From the NCBI GenBank assembly GCA_029210585.1, contig JARGFP010000007.1, positions 1-64,000 on the forward strand: 64,000 nucleotides of DNA, given 5' to 3'. The notes beneath the pieces were generated by a model. The model had not been told where the DNA came from, ran no database searches, and was given only the letters and a program-made list of their open reading frames with translations. The first letter of the stretch is position 1. The number at the start of each line of letters is the position of its first letter. Positions 53,329 through 62,722 of the stretch are shown piece after piece. Source of the stretch: Bacteroidales bacterium. GTDB lineage: Bacteria; Bacteroidota; Bacteroidia; Bacteroidales; GCA-2748055. The translations under genes were made by a program, and so were the position numbers.

Positions 53329-55647
53329 TCAGACCACTCCTTCAACTGATTTTTCCAGTTCCCTGGCTTCCTTCAGAAACTCCTCTGTCCCGAGCTCCCT
53401 GAAAAAAATCAGTCCGTGCGTGGTGCGTATCCGGGGACTTGGATTCTGGTAGAAGTAATCCTTGCCCAGGATGAGCTGAATCTCTTTCAGCTGGTCGACC
53501 CAGATGCGGATGGCGAGTTCGGAGAATTTTCCATCGTGCATGTAGCTTGGAAATGAGGCATCCACCTGGCTGAGATAACAATTGGTAAAGGAAGTGTCCA
53601 TCACTGCCATGGCGTTCAGCGATACCGGCACAATCACGTTGGCTTCGGAGGCATGGTAACGGAACCAGACATTGCGGTACCCCCAGATCCGGAGATCGGA
53701 CAGGTCTGTTTCCCTGCCCCATAACCTGACGGCCTCTGCGATGGCCTGCAACACCTTGTAATGGGTGTCGGGTCCGCTTCCCTCCGGATCCATCGCCAGG
53801 CTGATGACAGTGGGTTTCAGTTTTCGCAGCTGGTCAAGGATGGGGAGCACGTCCCGCTCCCGGTTGGGTTGTTCAGTAAAAATGTCACCGGTGTAAAACC
53901 CGAGCCGGAGGTGGTGGACATTTTTCACCCGGTACCCAAAGTGTGCCCACACGAGTTCTTCCTCGTATTCCCTGATCATTCCCTTTAACCGCTGGATATG
54001 AGGAGCATCCTTTTCCCCATCGTAATTATCTGACAATTCCCGGATGACCGTCCTGATTTTCTCATCCAGTCCGACAACATTCTTCACACCATATATATCC
54101 ACGATGGCACGGACTACCCTGTGGCAAATGCCTCTTCTTCGCTCATGTGGTTCCCCGGATGCCACTTTGGTCAGGTAATGGTATACATCCTTGTCCCATT
54201 TGTACTTATACCCGGTATCGAAAAAATCGGGATAATGCACCATGCTGATGTTATCTTCGTTCAGGAAATGCAGGGTATCCTTGAGCAGTCCGATCATGAA
54301 AGGGTTGGCCACCGCGGTAAAGCCCGAGGTGAGTATGGAAAAATGTGCCCGGTTGGTCTCGTTCCTTGACAAACGATGCACATGCGGCAGGATTCCCAGC
54401 ATGATGTCATCGTGGTGCGGACCGGTATGGTAGAACATCTGGTTGCTTTCACCGGCGCATCCCTGTTCCAGCTTTTTCGTCAGCCTGTTGATGACGTGTT
54501 TAACCGAATGAAGATCCAGTCCCGGGATCATGTTACAGTATTTGTCGTTTTGAAGGTCTTCAAGCGTGAGGTGGTGGGCATATTTATCGCGTTTTTTACA
54601 CAGTTCAATGATTGCCCGTTCACTTTTTTCTTCTGTCCATTCACCCGTGGTAAAAAATTCCTGCACGCTGTCGTCAAGCCCCTTTGCCGCACCTGCAGTA
54701 ATAAAGAACCTGCTGTTTTTCAACTTACCCAGCACCGTTGCCGGGTAGAAATTCACCGGTTCATTCTCCAGTGCGTCCCTGATCACATCGGCCTTGGCCT
54801 CTCCCGCTGCAAAAATGATGGCAACTGTATCCGGATTGTGTACAATCGTATCCAGCCCGATGGTGATTACCAGCTTGTTCCTGGATATCTCAATCCCTCC
54901 CAGGTCGCCAGCAGCCTGCGCCTGCGTCTCGAAATTGGTGGGAGTAAGCCTGGTGGTGGAGAAAAGGTCCGATCCGCGTGTATTGAAGGCAATGTGCCCA
55001 TCCGGACCGATGCCTCCGAGAAAAAAGCCGATCCCTCCCTTTTCCCTGATGGCATTTTCGTAATTGATGCACCAGTCGTCGATCATGAAAACCGATTTTT
55101 GTTGGATCAGTTCCTGGGAATTTTTCGCCTCCCGGAACCTCAGGGACAAGTCGATGATCCCGTCGGGGAATACTTCGTTATAGTGCATCGCTTCGTGCAA
55201 CGGAATCGCTTCGGAATTGATCAGCAGCGCATTGGCGGGATCCAGTCCGAAACCCTGTATATAATATTTGTTCACATAATGATAGAAACTGTTGTGCTGG
55301 CTTGAACTGATGGGATAAAACTCATCGATCTGAATAAACGAAAGGTCTTTCAATACCGGCCTCCGGTCATTGTTGAGGCCATACTTTTTCCTGAGCTCCT
55401 TAACCTTGGCGTCTTCCCAGTTCCCGAGCAGGTAGCTGGTCCACCTGATAAAATATTCCGGTGTTTTACCGGTGGGAAGACTGATCGTGCCGAGTGGATT
55501 TTCCTGCACCCATTCCAGGAGGCGCAAGGCCGTAAATAATCCCAGCCGGGGAAAATTATCCACCGTGATATACGGAATCTTCGTGGTCATCTTTTTCTCT
55601 CCCGATAGTTCATGGAACCTCTGCTCAACTGAAGACTTGAATTTCAT
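53329..55647 (-). CDS. nagB: Glucosamine-6-phosphate deaminase fused to PIG-L-type deacetylase domain
   Basis: A 772-residue two-domain protein typical of Bacteroidota. The N-terminal NagB domain (about 20-340) has SFIQIDEFYPI, GIGPDGHIAFNTRGSDLFST (catalytic region) and KADVIRDALENEPVN; it would turn glucosamine-6-P into fructose-6-P and ammonia. The C-terminal PIG-L/LmbE-like domain (about 405-770) has the zinc site HTGPHHDDIMLG, and RDVLPILDQLRKLKPTVISL. The second domain's substrate, perhaps an N-acetyl amino sugar, is not proven. It ends the amino-sugar block after the murU-like gene (116-bp gap), so it may have its own promoter. Confidence 0.9.
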   Translation of the reverse strand: MKFKSSVEQRFHELSGEKKMTTKIPYITVDNFPRLGLFTALRLLEWVQENPLGTISLPTGKTPEYFIRWTSYLLGNWEDAKVKELRKKYGLNNDRRPVLKDLSFIQIDEFYPISSSQHNSFYHYVNKYYIQGFGLDPANALLINSEAIPLHEAMHYNEVFPDGIIDLSLRFREAKNSQELIQQKSVFMIDDWCINYENAIREKGGIGFFLGGIGPDGHIAFNTRGSDLFSTTRLTPTNFETQAQAAGDLGGIEISRNKLVITIGLDTIVHNPDTVAIIFAAGEAKADVIRDALENEPVNFYPATVLGKLKNSRFFITAGAAKGLDDSVQEFFTTGEWTEEKSERAIIELCKKRDKYAHHLTLEDLQNDKYCNMIPGLDLHSVKHVINRLTKKLEQGCAGESNQMFYHTGPHHDDIMLGILPHVHRLSRNETNRAHFSILTSGFTAVANPFMIGLLKDTLHFLNEDNISMVHYPDFFDTGYKYKWDKDVYHYLTKVASGEPHERRRGICHRVVRAIVDIYGVKNVVGLDEKIRTVIRELSDNYDGEKDAPHIQRLKGMIREYEEELVWAHFGYRVKNVHHLRLGFYTGDIFTEQPNRERDVLPILDQLRKLKPTVISLAMDPEGSGPDTHYKVLQAIAEAVRLWGRETDLSDLRIWGYRNVWFRYHASEANVIVPVSLNAMAVMDTSFTNCYLSQVDASFPSYMHDGKFSELAIRIWVDQLKEIQLILGKDYFYQNPSPRIRTTHGLIFFRELGTEEFLKEARELEKSVEGVV

Positions 55648-55763
55648 TTTCTTAACTTTTATTGTTACAGACCGGGGTACGTTATATATTCAGGCTAATT
55701 ACCTTGCGCCTGTGAATTTCCTAAATAATTCTGCCATGCCAAAGCGACTGCAGAAATTAAACT

Positions 55764-56471
55764 TCAAATGGAAGAAAAATTACTGATATCTGCCATATCT
55801 GTCCAGGTATCTCCTGAATGGTCGAAGGTCATGATCCTGTGATGTGCGGCAAGCTGCAAGTAAGCTTTCGTAATGGAAAAGGGATGGTCCCGGTCCAGGT
55901 ATCTGAATATACGGGGATCCACCACATGGATGGCTGAAAATGCTACCGGACGCAATTCCTGCCGGTGCCTGGCAATGATCTCCTCCCCGGTGCGGTTGTC
56001 CCTCCAGCCACAAAGCAGCCCGTCGGCATCCACCAGCAGCTGGCGGCTGGACTTCCTGTCAGAAATGGCAAGTGTTGCAAGTGCTTCATCCTTCACATGT
56101 TGCGCAAGCATTGCTGTGAGGTCCGTGTCTGAAAAGATATCTACATTGTGGACAATGAAGGGTCCTGTTTCCTCAAGGTACTTCCTGGCCTTAACAATAC
56201 CACCCCCGGTATCCATCAGCTGCCGGCGCTCGTCGGACAGGTGGATATTGATTCCGAAATTCTGATGTTCCAGAAGGTATTTTTCAACCTGGCCGGCATG
56301 GTGGTGCACATTGATCACAACTTCGGTGATGCCATGGGACTTCAGGTAATCCACCACATGTTCGAGCATGGTTTTCCCGCGGAAGGGCAGCAATGCCTTG
56401 GGCGTATGGTCCGTAAGGGGCCGCAACCTGGTTCCCAGTCCGGCTGCCAGGATTATTGCTCTCGTGTCCAT
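55764..56471 (-). CDS. MurU-like sugar-1-phosphate nucleotidyltransferase
   Basis: A 235-residue nucleotidyltransferase. N-terminal signature ILAAGLGTRLRPLTDHTPKA with GxGTRLxP and the following PKALLPFRGK, then VVINVHHHAGQVEKYL and the metal-binding Asp in FIVHNVDIFSDTDL. It resembles MurU, which activates MurNAc-1-P to UDP-MurNAc in cell-wall recycling. The gene is 3 bp after a small zinc-ribbon gene and close behind an AmgK-like kinase gene, the expected MurU partner. Substrate (MurNAc-1-P or GlcNAc-1-P) is inferred from that pairing. Confidence 0.83.
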   Translation of the reverse strand: MDTRAIILAAGLGTRLRPLTDHTPKALLPFRGKTMLEHVVDYLKSHGITEVVINVHHHAGQVEKYLLEHQNFGINIHLSDERRQLMDTGGGIVKARKYLEETGPFIVHNVDIFSDTDLTAMLAQHVKDEALATLAISDRKSSRQLLVDADGLLCGWRDNRTGEEIIARHRQELRPVAFSAIHVVDPRIFRYLDRDHPFSITKAYLQLAAHHRIMTFDHSGDTWTDMADISNFSSI

Positions 56472-56474
56472 GAA

Positions 56475-56612
56475 TTACCTTATTTTTTTGGGTTTACAGG
56501 CCCATTTTTCCCTGGTTACCTCTTCACCGCATTTTTTACAGTAAAACTGTGCACTGACACCCCTTGATTTTTTCCGTATCTCTTTAGAATCGCTGCACGC
56601 CTTTTTACCCAT
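56475..56612 (-). CDS. 45-residue zinc-ribbon-like small protein
   Basis: A small basic protein. It begins MGKKACSDSKEIRKKSRG and contains YCKKCGEEVTREKWACKPKK, so Cys 6, 25, 28 and 39 can form a metal site around a CxxC ribbon. Small proteins of this pattern (Cys-Ser-Asp-Ser-Lys-Glu at the start, one CxxCG, Cys-Lys-Pro near the end) recur in Bacteroidota; I know of no assigned function. It lies between the AmgK-RapZ fusion gene (42 bp) and the murU-like gene (3 bp), so is translated from the same message. Frame and Cys spacing argue that it is real. Confidence 0.78.
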   Translation of the reverse strand: MGKKACSDSKEIRKKSRGVSAQFYCKKCGEEVTREKWACKPKKIR

Positions 56613-56654
56613 CCTTTCCGCTTTTGAAGGAAACAAGCCAGATGAAAAAAAGTT

Positions 56655-58073
56655 CTACAATTCCCGGCCTAATTCACGGTGGATCTCGATCGTTCTTACC
56701 CCCTCCAGGGATCTACACCATGCTGCAAAGCGATGAGAAAGATATACAGACCGGTGCTTTCCGCCCGTACAACCAAAAGAAAACATGAGGTTCCTGTACC
56801 CGTTCTCCCTGTATGCCTTGATGGCCGCACCGGCCTGTTTTTTGACCGAATCAAGGAATAATTCCACCTCCGGATCCTCTTCCAGGAACCGCCGCACCGC
56901 TTCATCAAATCCGTCAAGCATCTTCAATTCATCGCATCTTCCCGGATTGGTCAGGAAACGGCAATCGTATACAAATCCGCCACCATTTCCCGTAAGGTCA
57001 TCCGGCAGGGGTTTGCGGTAAGAGAAACTATACACCGTAACTGTAATTCCTTCAAAGGCTCCGGGAAGGGTCCGGTAATTGTCTTTTAACCCGGCAACCT
57101 GTTCCAGGAGCTCCCGGAAGTATCCTTGTATCGCACTGCCAGGCAGTTTTTCCAGCACCTCACCGAGGTTTCCCAGTCCGGCAGGAATACTTTGCAGGAA
57201 CACCGCCTTTTTCTCGACCAGTCCACGCAGTCCGTATGCCCCCAGTGCCTGCAGTATCCGGATCAGCGCTGCCAGGTAAAATCCGTCCATAAAACGGTCC
57301 CTGTCCATGTGGCTGTAAGTTGTTGCCTGCTGAATGTAATTTTCGATGATCCCTGACCGGTCTGCTGGTGTCAGCGCAGCTTTGGATTCATAGACCAGCG
57401 AAGCCAGGTCGTATTGTACCGGCCCCTTCCTTCCACCCTGGAAATCGATGAGCCAGGCAGCATCTTCACGGATCATGATGTTCCGGGTCTGGAAATCCCT
57501 GAACATGAAGTGTGTTGCCTCAAGTCGTCGGAACTGATCCGCAAACTGCTGAAATGCATCTTCCAGCAACTGCTCATCGAACGGCAAGCCGGAAGGTTTA
57601 AGGAAATAATACTTGAAATGATTGAGGTCCCACAGTACAGATTGCCGGTCGAAAGCTTCCCTGGGAACGCACACGGAATAGTCAATTTTTTCATGGGCCA
57701 GGAACTGCATCTGCGCCAGTTCACGGATTGCTGCCGCATAGTATCCCATCAACTTTTCACCAAGTGCTTCCGTAGTCCTGCCTGTCACCATTTCGTGCAA
57801 TCGCTGATCACCCAGGTCGGTCTGAAGGTAATAAAGCCGGTCGGCACTCACGGCCATCACCGCGGGAACCCGTATGCCCAAGCTGCTGAATTTTTCAGAA
57901 AACTCCAGAAAAGCAATGGTCTCCCTGGTATCAGGTGAATAAGTGCCTATGCATGTCTCGTGTTTTTGGTATATCCTGAAATAGCGCCGCGTGGAGACTG
58001 CACCGGGAATCTCTTCGATTCTTTCCGGTGTGTTTCCTGTCAGTTCGCGGTACAGGTGAATGATCTCTTGCAT
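56655..58073 (-). CDS. AmgK-like sugar kinase fused to RapZ C-terminal domain
   Basis: A 472-residue fusion. Residues about 1-320 are an APH/ChoK-type phosphotransferase like AmgK, which phosphorylates MurNAc/GlcNAc at the anomeric position; the active site is FRDFQTRNIMIREDAAWLID followed by FQGGRKGPVQYDLASLVYES. Residues about 345-472 match the C-terminal domain of RapZ: SFSYRKPLPDD, FVYDCRFLTNPGRCDEL and FSFGCTGGKHRSVYLSHR. In E. coli, RapZ senses glucosamine-6-P and targets small RNAs, and its C-terminal half forms the sensor. Here the domain may gate the kinase or bind an amino-sugar phosphate. The gene starts 30 bp after the qmoC stop. Confidence 0.88.
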   Translation of the reverse strand: MQEIIHLYRELTGNTPERIEEIPGAVSTRRYFRIYQKHETCIGTYSPDTRETIAFLEFSEKFSSLGIRVPAVMAVSADRLYYLQTDLGDQRLHEMVTGRTTEALGEKLMGYYAAAIRELAQMQFLAHEKIDYSVCVPREAFDRQSVLWDLNHFKYYFLKPSGLPFDEQLLEDAFQQFADQFRRLEATHFMFRDFQTRNIMIREDAAWLIDFQGGRKGPVQYDLASLVYESKAALTPADRSGIIENYIQQATTYSHMDRDRFMDGFYLAALIRILQALGAYGLRGLVEKKAVFLQSIPAGLGNLGEVLEKLPGSAIQGYFRELLEQVAGLKDNYRTLPGAFEGITVTVYSFSYRKPLPDDLTGNGGGFVYDCRFLTNPGRCDELKMLDGFDEAVRRFLEEDPEVELFLDSVKKQAGAAIKAYRENGYRNLMFSFGCTGGKHRSVYLSHRFAAWCRSLEGVRTIEIHRELGREL

Positions 58074-58103
58074 CTGGTAATTATTTTATCCGGCACACAA
58101 TGG

Positions 58104-59201
58104 CTATTTCCTGTTGCGCGAAAAAGCATAGGTCATGGCAACCGTCCGGTAGATGATATGCCCAAATTTAGTATAAGGCAGGTAAATAATCACAAACCAG
58201 ACGCAAACAAGGTGAAAAAAATAGAGATGATATGCAAATGGCCAGTCCAGGAACCGGGCAGTTTCGATGACCACGCCTGACAAGGTAAGCAGCAACATGG
58301 CCACGATCAGCAGCCAGTCTGAATAACTGCTGCGCTTCGTCCCCTCCTTCCTTGTCAGCCTGTTCACAATCATGATCCCCAGTCCGGCAAACAACATCAG
58401 GGAAGCAATATTACCCAGTATCTTAAAAGGGTTGCTGAATGCAAGCGGGTATTTCCCGGTAACGGCAGCATATATGGCATACAGTGTGACCAGCAACAGC
58501 AGCACAAACCCGTAGAACACCAGGAAATGTGCTGTTTTCCTGCCGCTGTTCTGCACACACTTGCTGAACCTGGAATGGGCCAGGATTTCATTTTTTACTT
58601 TCCAGAAACCTGACCAGAAATTACCTTTCGGACCATCTGTGCCGAATGCATACCCCTGCAGGTCTTTCCGGAAACGGGAAATTCCAATTGCCGCCAGGCC
58701 ATAGGAGGCCAGTGTAAGCAGTGTGAACGAGCTGTTGAGCCATCCATGCGGAAAGAAAAGCGAATAGTTCACCGGTCCTTCGGGAATCCTGAATGTACCT
58801 GCCAGCCAGATAATTCCGGCGATAATGATCGCTGGCAGCAAGATGGCCAGGGGAAGCAGGGAGGGCATGGATACCAGTTTCCCCATAAATCCGGGCGTGG
58901 CATAATTCCTGTAGGTGGCAACACGTGTCGCAGCAAGCACATCGGCAGGGTTGACACCCCTGGGACAATGGGTGCTGCAGTCGCCGCACTGGTGACACAA
59001 CCACACATCGGGATTGCCAATAAGTTTTTCTTTCATGCCCCACCCGGCATAGACCATCTCTTTCCGTGGGAAAGGCTGTTCGTCCGGGGACAGGTTGCAT
59101 ACCACCGAGCAGGTACCGCATTGCATGCAGGTACTGAGCGATGCACCGCTGATCCGTTCGATCTCTTTCTTGAATTGTATGTCAGGCTTCAGCTCAATCA
59201 T
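58104..59201 (-). CDS. qmoC: QmoC: quinone-interacting membrane subunit
   Basis: A 365-residue membrane protein. The N-terminal HdrC-like part binds two [4Fe-4S] clusters: C25/C28/C31/C35 in CMQCGTCSVVC and C69/C72/C75/C79 in CHQCGDCSTHC. The rest has about six membrane helices, beginning near LLPLAILLPAIIIAGIIWL, of the NarI-like cytochrome b type with candidate His ligands. QmoC connects QmoAB and AprBA to menaquinone. It begins 1 bp after the qmoB stop. The last soluble tail is short and the C-terminus is basic. Confidence 0.93.
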   Translation of the reverse strand: MIELKPDIQFKKEIERISGASLSTCMQCGTCSVVCNLSPDEQPFPRKEMVYAGWGMKEKLIGNPDVWLCHQCGDCSTHCPRGVNPADVLAATRVATYRNYATPGFMGKLVSMPSLLPLAILLPAIIIAGIIWLAGTFRIPEGPVNYSLFFPHGWLNSSFTLLTLASYGLAAIGISRFRKDLQGYAFGTDGPKGNFWSGFWKVKNEILAHSRFSKCVQNSGRKTAHFLVFYGFVLLLLVTLYAIYAAVTGKYPLAFSNPFKILGNIASLMLFAGLGIMIVNRLTRKEGTKRSSYSDWLLIVAMLLLTLSGVVIETARFLDWPFAYHLYFFHLVCVWFVIIYLPYTKFGHIIYRTVAMTYAFSRNRK

Positions 59202-59202
59202 G

Positions 59203-61314
59203 CTACATATCCTTGAAGGGGTTGGGACCCATCAGGTCTACCTCCTCCATATAGTCATCTATGATTTCGATAATCTTTTTATATTCAGTAATCTCAACGA
59301 ATTCCGTTGCAATGCGTTCCGGTTCCAGCATCATGGAGGTGAGGGTTTCCTCGTAGATCCCGCTCCGCTGTTCGGTCAGTTCACTCCCATGGATAAAATG
59401 ACACTGGTAATCATCACCAGGTTTGCAACCGATCTGCAGGATCCCGTCGTAGCCCTTCGACAGTGCATCGGAGACCCACACCCTGTTGATGGAACCCAGG
59501 CAGCGCACGGGCACCAGCCTGATGAACGGATTGATCTTCAATCCTTTTCTTGTCGCCATCTCCAGCGCCGGCAAGGCATCGTTCTCACAAACGAACACCA
59601 GTACCCTGGGTTTTTCCTCGAACTCATCCGGCACCTCGATGGATTTGATCTTTTCCGACAGCAGTGTAATGGAGAAATCGGCGAAGCTGATCACCCGTTC
59701 CGGACAGGCTCCCAGGCAGATGCCACAGCGGCGGCACCTGTTGGGGTACACCACCGGAGTTCCGGAGGGGGTCTCATCATAGGTACCGAAGGGGCATTCC
59801 TCCGTACAGCGCTTGCAGTCGGTACAGCGTTCCAGGTAAAGCATTGGATAGGACCTGTCCCCTGCCCTCGGGTGTACGGCATCGCCCCTTTTGGTTGATT
59901 CGATCACCTGGATTGCTTTCATCATGGCTCCTGATCCGTCTGCCATGGCTGATGGAATATCCATGGGCGAACGCACTCCGCCTGCAGCGTAGATTCCTGT
60001 TCTCCTCGACTCATAGGGGAAACAGATAAAATGGGAATCCGAAAAATCATATTTCAGTTCGGGGATTCCTTCACCGAGTCTGTATGACAGGTGCAGGTCC
60101 CTTGTATCAGCAGGGACCATGCCGGTGGCAAGGATGACCTGGTCCGCGGTAACATGCAGCTGCTCACCCAGCAGGTGGTCCTGTATTCCAATGTCCATTC
60201 TGCCATTGGAAGATCCAACATGTTGTACATCCCCCTTGATAAAGATGATACCCGGGTCATCCTGTACAGCTCTATAGAAGTCTTCCAGGAAACCCGGGGT
60301 CCGGATGTCCCTGTAGACAATATATACGATGGATTCGGGGAACATCTCCCGAAGCTGCCGTGCCTGCTTCAGCGAGATGCCACAACATACGGAGGAGCAA
60401 TAGGGCAAATGCGCACTGTCGCGTGATCCTGCGCACTGGACGAACAGGTATGCTTCTCTTTCAACCAGGCTGTCGGCTGCCAGCGCCTCTTCCAATTCCA
60501 CAGAAGTGATCACGCCAGGCACCTCACCATATCCGTAAAGTGTCCCGGCTGCGGGAAGGTAGGGTTTCCATCCTGATGCAGTTACGATGGCCCCCACGTT
60601 GATATCTGACTGGTGTTTTCCCCGCAGCGTAACCGTGAAGTCCCCGGGCTGGCCTGCTGTTTTTTCAATGGTTGTCTCCAGGTACACATGGATGCCGGCA
60701 GCAGCTTCCACTTCTTGCGCCAGTCTGAATGCTTCCGGTATACGAAGTTTGTTGAAGGGCTGGTCGAAAGGGATCTGCCTGCTCCATCTGGAGGCCCATC
60801 CGCCCAGGTGGTCAGATTTCTCGACCAGGTGGACCGTGTACCCGTTTCGTGCCCCGTCGAGCGCCGCCTGCATACCTGCAACACCGCCTCCCATTACCAG
60901 GATTTCCTCGTTGGTATGTTCCAGCAGGAAAGGTTTGACTTCCGCAGTGTGCTTCAGCCCGGTAAATCCCATCCGGATATAATCTTCGGCCGCCATCTGC
61001 CTGTCGTCGCCTTCCTCCAAGGCCCATGCCACCCATTCCCGGAGGTTGACCCGCTCGATGGTCATGCCGTTCCCGAGGTCAAACGCGTCATCCCGTGTTC
61101 CCTTTCCACAGCCTGCAATTACGCATCCTTCGAGCGACGCTGCACCTGCAGTTTCGAGGATCATTTCGATTCCCGATGGCGAACATAGCGATCTGTGCGA
61201 AACGCAACACCCTGGTTGCAACTCATCCTTCATTTTTGCAGAAAGGGTTGCCACCTCCAGGGCATCAGCGATCCTGCACCCTTCACAAATGAATATACCC
61301 AGCTTCTTACTCAC
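59203..61314 (-). CDS. qmoB: QmoB: HdrA/MvhD-like flavo-iron-sulfur subunit
   Basis: A 703-residue cytosolic subunit of the Qmo complex. I chose the GTG at 61314, which starts VSKKLGIFICEGC 10 bp after the qmoA stop; a longer frame would overlap qmoA by 35 bp. The HdrA-like part has FAD motif EILVMGGGVAGMQAALDGA, then two ferredoxin clusters in CTDCKRCTEECP and CRRCGICLGACP (about 490-530). The C-terminal MvhD-like part (about 565-690) carries Cys in FVCENDALPA, PVRCLGS and IGCKPGDDYQC for a [2Fe-2S] site. Together with QmoA it likely bifurcates or relays electrons between AprBA and QmoC. Confidence 0.93.
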   Translation of the reverse strand: MSKKLGIFICEGCRIADALEVATLSAKMKDELQPGCCVSHRSLCSPSGIEMILETAGAASLEGCVIAGCGKGTRDDAFDLGNGMTIERVNLREWVAWALEEGDDRQMAAEDYIRMGFTGLKHTAEVKPFLLEHTNEEILVMGGGVAGMQAALDGARNGYTVHLVEKSDHLGGWASRWSRQIPFDQPFNKLRIPEAFRLAQEVEAAAGIHVYLETTIEKTAGQPGDFTVTLRGKHQSDINVGAIVTASGWKPYLPAAGTLYGYGEVPGVITSVELEEALAADSLVEREAYLFVQCAGSRDSAHLPYCSSVCCGISLKQARQLREMFPESIVYIVYRDIRTPGFLEDFYRAVQDDPGIIFIKGDVQHVGSSNGRMDIGIQDHLLGEQLHVTADQVILATGMVPADTRDLHLSYRLGEGIPELKYDFSDSHFICFPYESRRTGIYAAGGVRSPMDIPSAMADGSGAMMKAIQVIESTKRGDAVHPRAGDRSYPMLYLERCTDCKRCTEECPFGTYDETPSGTPVVYPNRCRRCGICLGACPERVISFADFSITLLSEKIKSIEVPDEFEEKPRVLVFVCENDALPALEMATRKGLKINPFIRLVPVRCLGSINRVWVSDALSKGYDGILQIGCKPGDDYQCHFIHGSELTEQRSGIYEETLTSMMLEPERIATEFVEITEYKKIIEIIDDYMEEVDLMGPNPFKDM

Positions 61315-61324
61315 TTTTCTTTTT

Positions 61325-62542
61325 TTAGTGCATTGCCCGCAGTGCCACGCCTGTGACATCCTTCACCGTGGCAGCGACATCCAGCGGCCTGGTGGCACAG
61401 CCTGCAGCATACATGCCATCGGGCTGAACAGCAGCATAAAATCCTTCTTCATTCTTTTGCATGCCGGGAACCCCGTTGGCCGGAAGGATTCCGGTAGCAA
61501 GCACTACCATGTCGTACATTTCCTTCTCCCTGCGTTGCGAGGCGATATCCTCTGCCTCCACCAAGAGGCCCGCACCTTCTTCTGCAGGAGTCACGGCACC
61601 CACCTTCCCCCTGACAAGGCGTACCTGTTTTGCATTCTCCACACGCACCAGGAAATCTTCGTTGCGTCCCGTTACACGCAGATCGATGTAATAGATGGTC
61701 ACTTTTGTGCCGGGAAGCAGCTCCGTGATATTCAGCGCATGCTTCAATGAAGCCGAACAGCAGACTGCCGAACAGTATGGAAGGTGGTTCCTGTCGCGTG
61801 ATCCGGCACACTGGACAAATGCAATTGAACCTGGCGCCTTCCCATCTGACGGTCTCACCAGTTTTCCCTCTCCCGGTCCGGACACTGATAGCAGTCGTTC
61901 GAATTCGACGTTGGTAACGATATCTTTGGATCCTGAGTAATTCAGACCGGCAATCAAGGAAGGATCATATGGCTTCCATCCTGTGGCAACGATCACTGAA
62001 TGGATCTTCAGCTCTTCCTCCACCAGTTGTGCCGACAGGTCGATGGCCTCATAGCTGCAGGCTTCCACGCACTTGCTACAGGCAGTCCCTTTGCAATATG
62101 AAGCATCTATTTCATATTTCTGCGGAAATGCAAGCTGGTGGTTGCGGTAGACGGCCCTGGTGGTTCCGAAGCCATAGTTGAAGGGATCGGGACGTTCTTC
62201 GGGACAGACAGACACACAATCGCCACATGCGGTACACAGGTCATTGACCATCCGGGATGCCGAATGTATCGTTGCCGTCATGTTTCCCTGTTCCCCGGAA
62301 ACACGCAACAGTTCGCTCTTTGTCATCACCCTGATCCGGCGGTTGTTCCTGATCCGGCGGAAATTGATCTCCATACCGCAGGCTGGCGGACAGAGTTTCG
62401 GGAAATAATTGTGCATTTTCACAACATTTCCGCCCAGGAAGGGATCTTTCTCGACGAGCACAACCTCCTTGCCGGTCTCTGCCAGTTCAACTGCGGCTGT
62501 GACACCTGCAATGCCTCCTCCTATGACAAGAATGGGGTACAT
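61325..62542 (-). CDS. qmoA: QmoA: HdrA-like flavoprotein subunit
   Basis: A 405-residue flavo-iron-sulfur protein. FAD-binding N-terminus PILVIGGGIAGVTAAVELAE, then the Cys pair C51/C55 in LCPPACGMEI. Two [4Fe-4S] ferredoxin motifs follow: C103/C106/C109/C113 (CTACGDCVSVC) and C150/C155/C158/C162 (CKGTACSKCVEAC). The middle block FVQCAGSRDRNHLPYCSAVC is a family hallmark shared with QmoB. Its size, near 400 residues, and place directly after aprA and before qmoB are those of QmoA rather than methanogen HdrA. It begins the qmoABC unit, 180 bp after the aprA stop. Confidence 0.93.
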   Translation of the reverse strand: MYPILVIGGGIAGVTAAVELAETGKEVVLVEKDPFLGGNVVKMHNYFPKLCPPACGMEINFRRIRNNRRIRVMTKSELLRVSGEQGNMTATIHSASRMVNDLCTACGDCVSVCPEERPDPFNYGFGTTRAVYRNHQLAFPQKYEIDASYCKGTACSKCVEACSYEAIDLSAQLVEEELKIHSVIVATGWKPYDPSLIAGLNYSGSKDIVTNVEFERLLSVSGPGEGKLVRPSDGKAPGSIAFVQCAGSRDRNHLPYCSAVCCSASLKHALNITELLPGTKVTIYYIDLRVTGRNEDFLVRVENAKQVRLVRGKVGAVTPAEEGAGLLVEAEDIASQRREKEMYDMVVLATGILPANGVPGMQKNEEGFYAAVQPDGMYAAGCATRPLDVAATVKDVTGVALRAMH

Positions 62543-62722
62543 GTTACTTCGGTTTATCCATATTACAATCTACAAATCACTGCATATCCATTCTGTTTCC
62601 GGCCAGGGAAGCCCCGCAGCCCGGGCAGCCCTGAGGTCCTGTGGGTTATGTTGGTCCTGATGGTCCTGTAGGTCCAGAATCCTGCGAGCATCTGCATTTC
62701 CGTGCGCTATTTATCTGCATGA

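Noticed and set aside
54376-55305. A 309-codon plus-strand frame opposite nagB
   Set aside because: No motif and fully covered by the well-supported NagB-PIG-L gene on the other strand.
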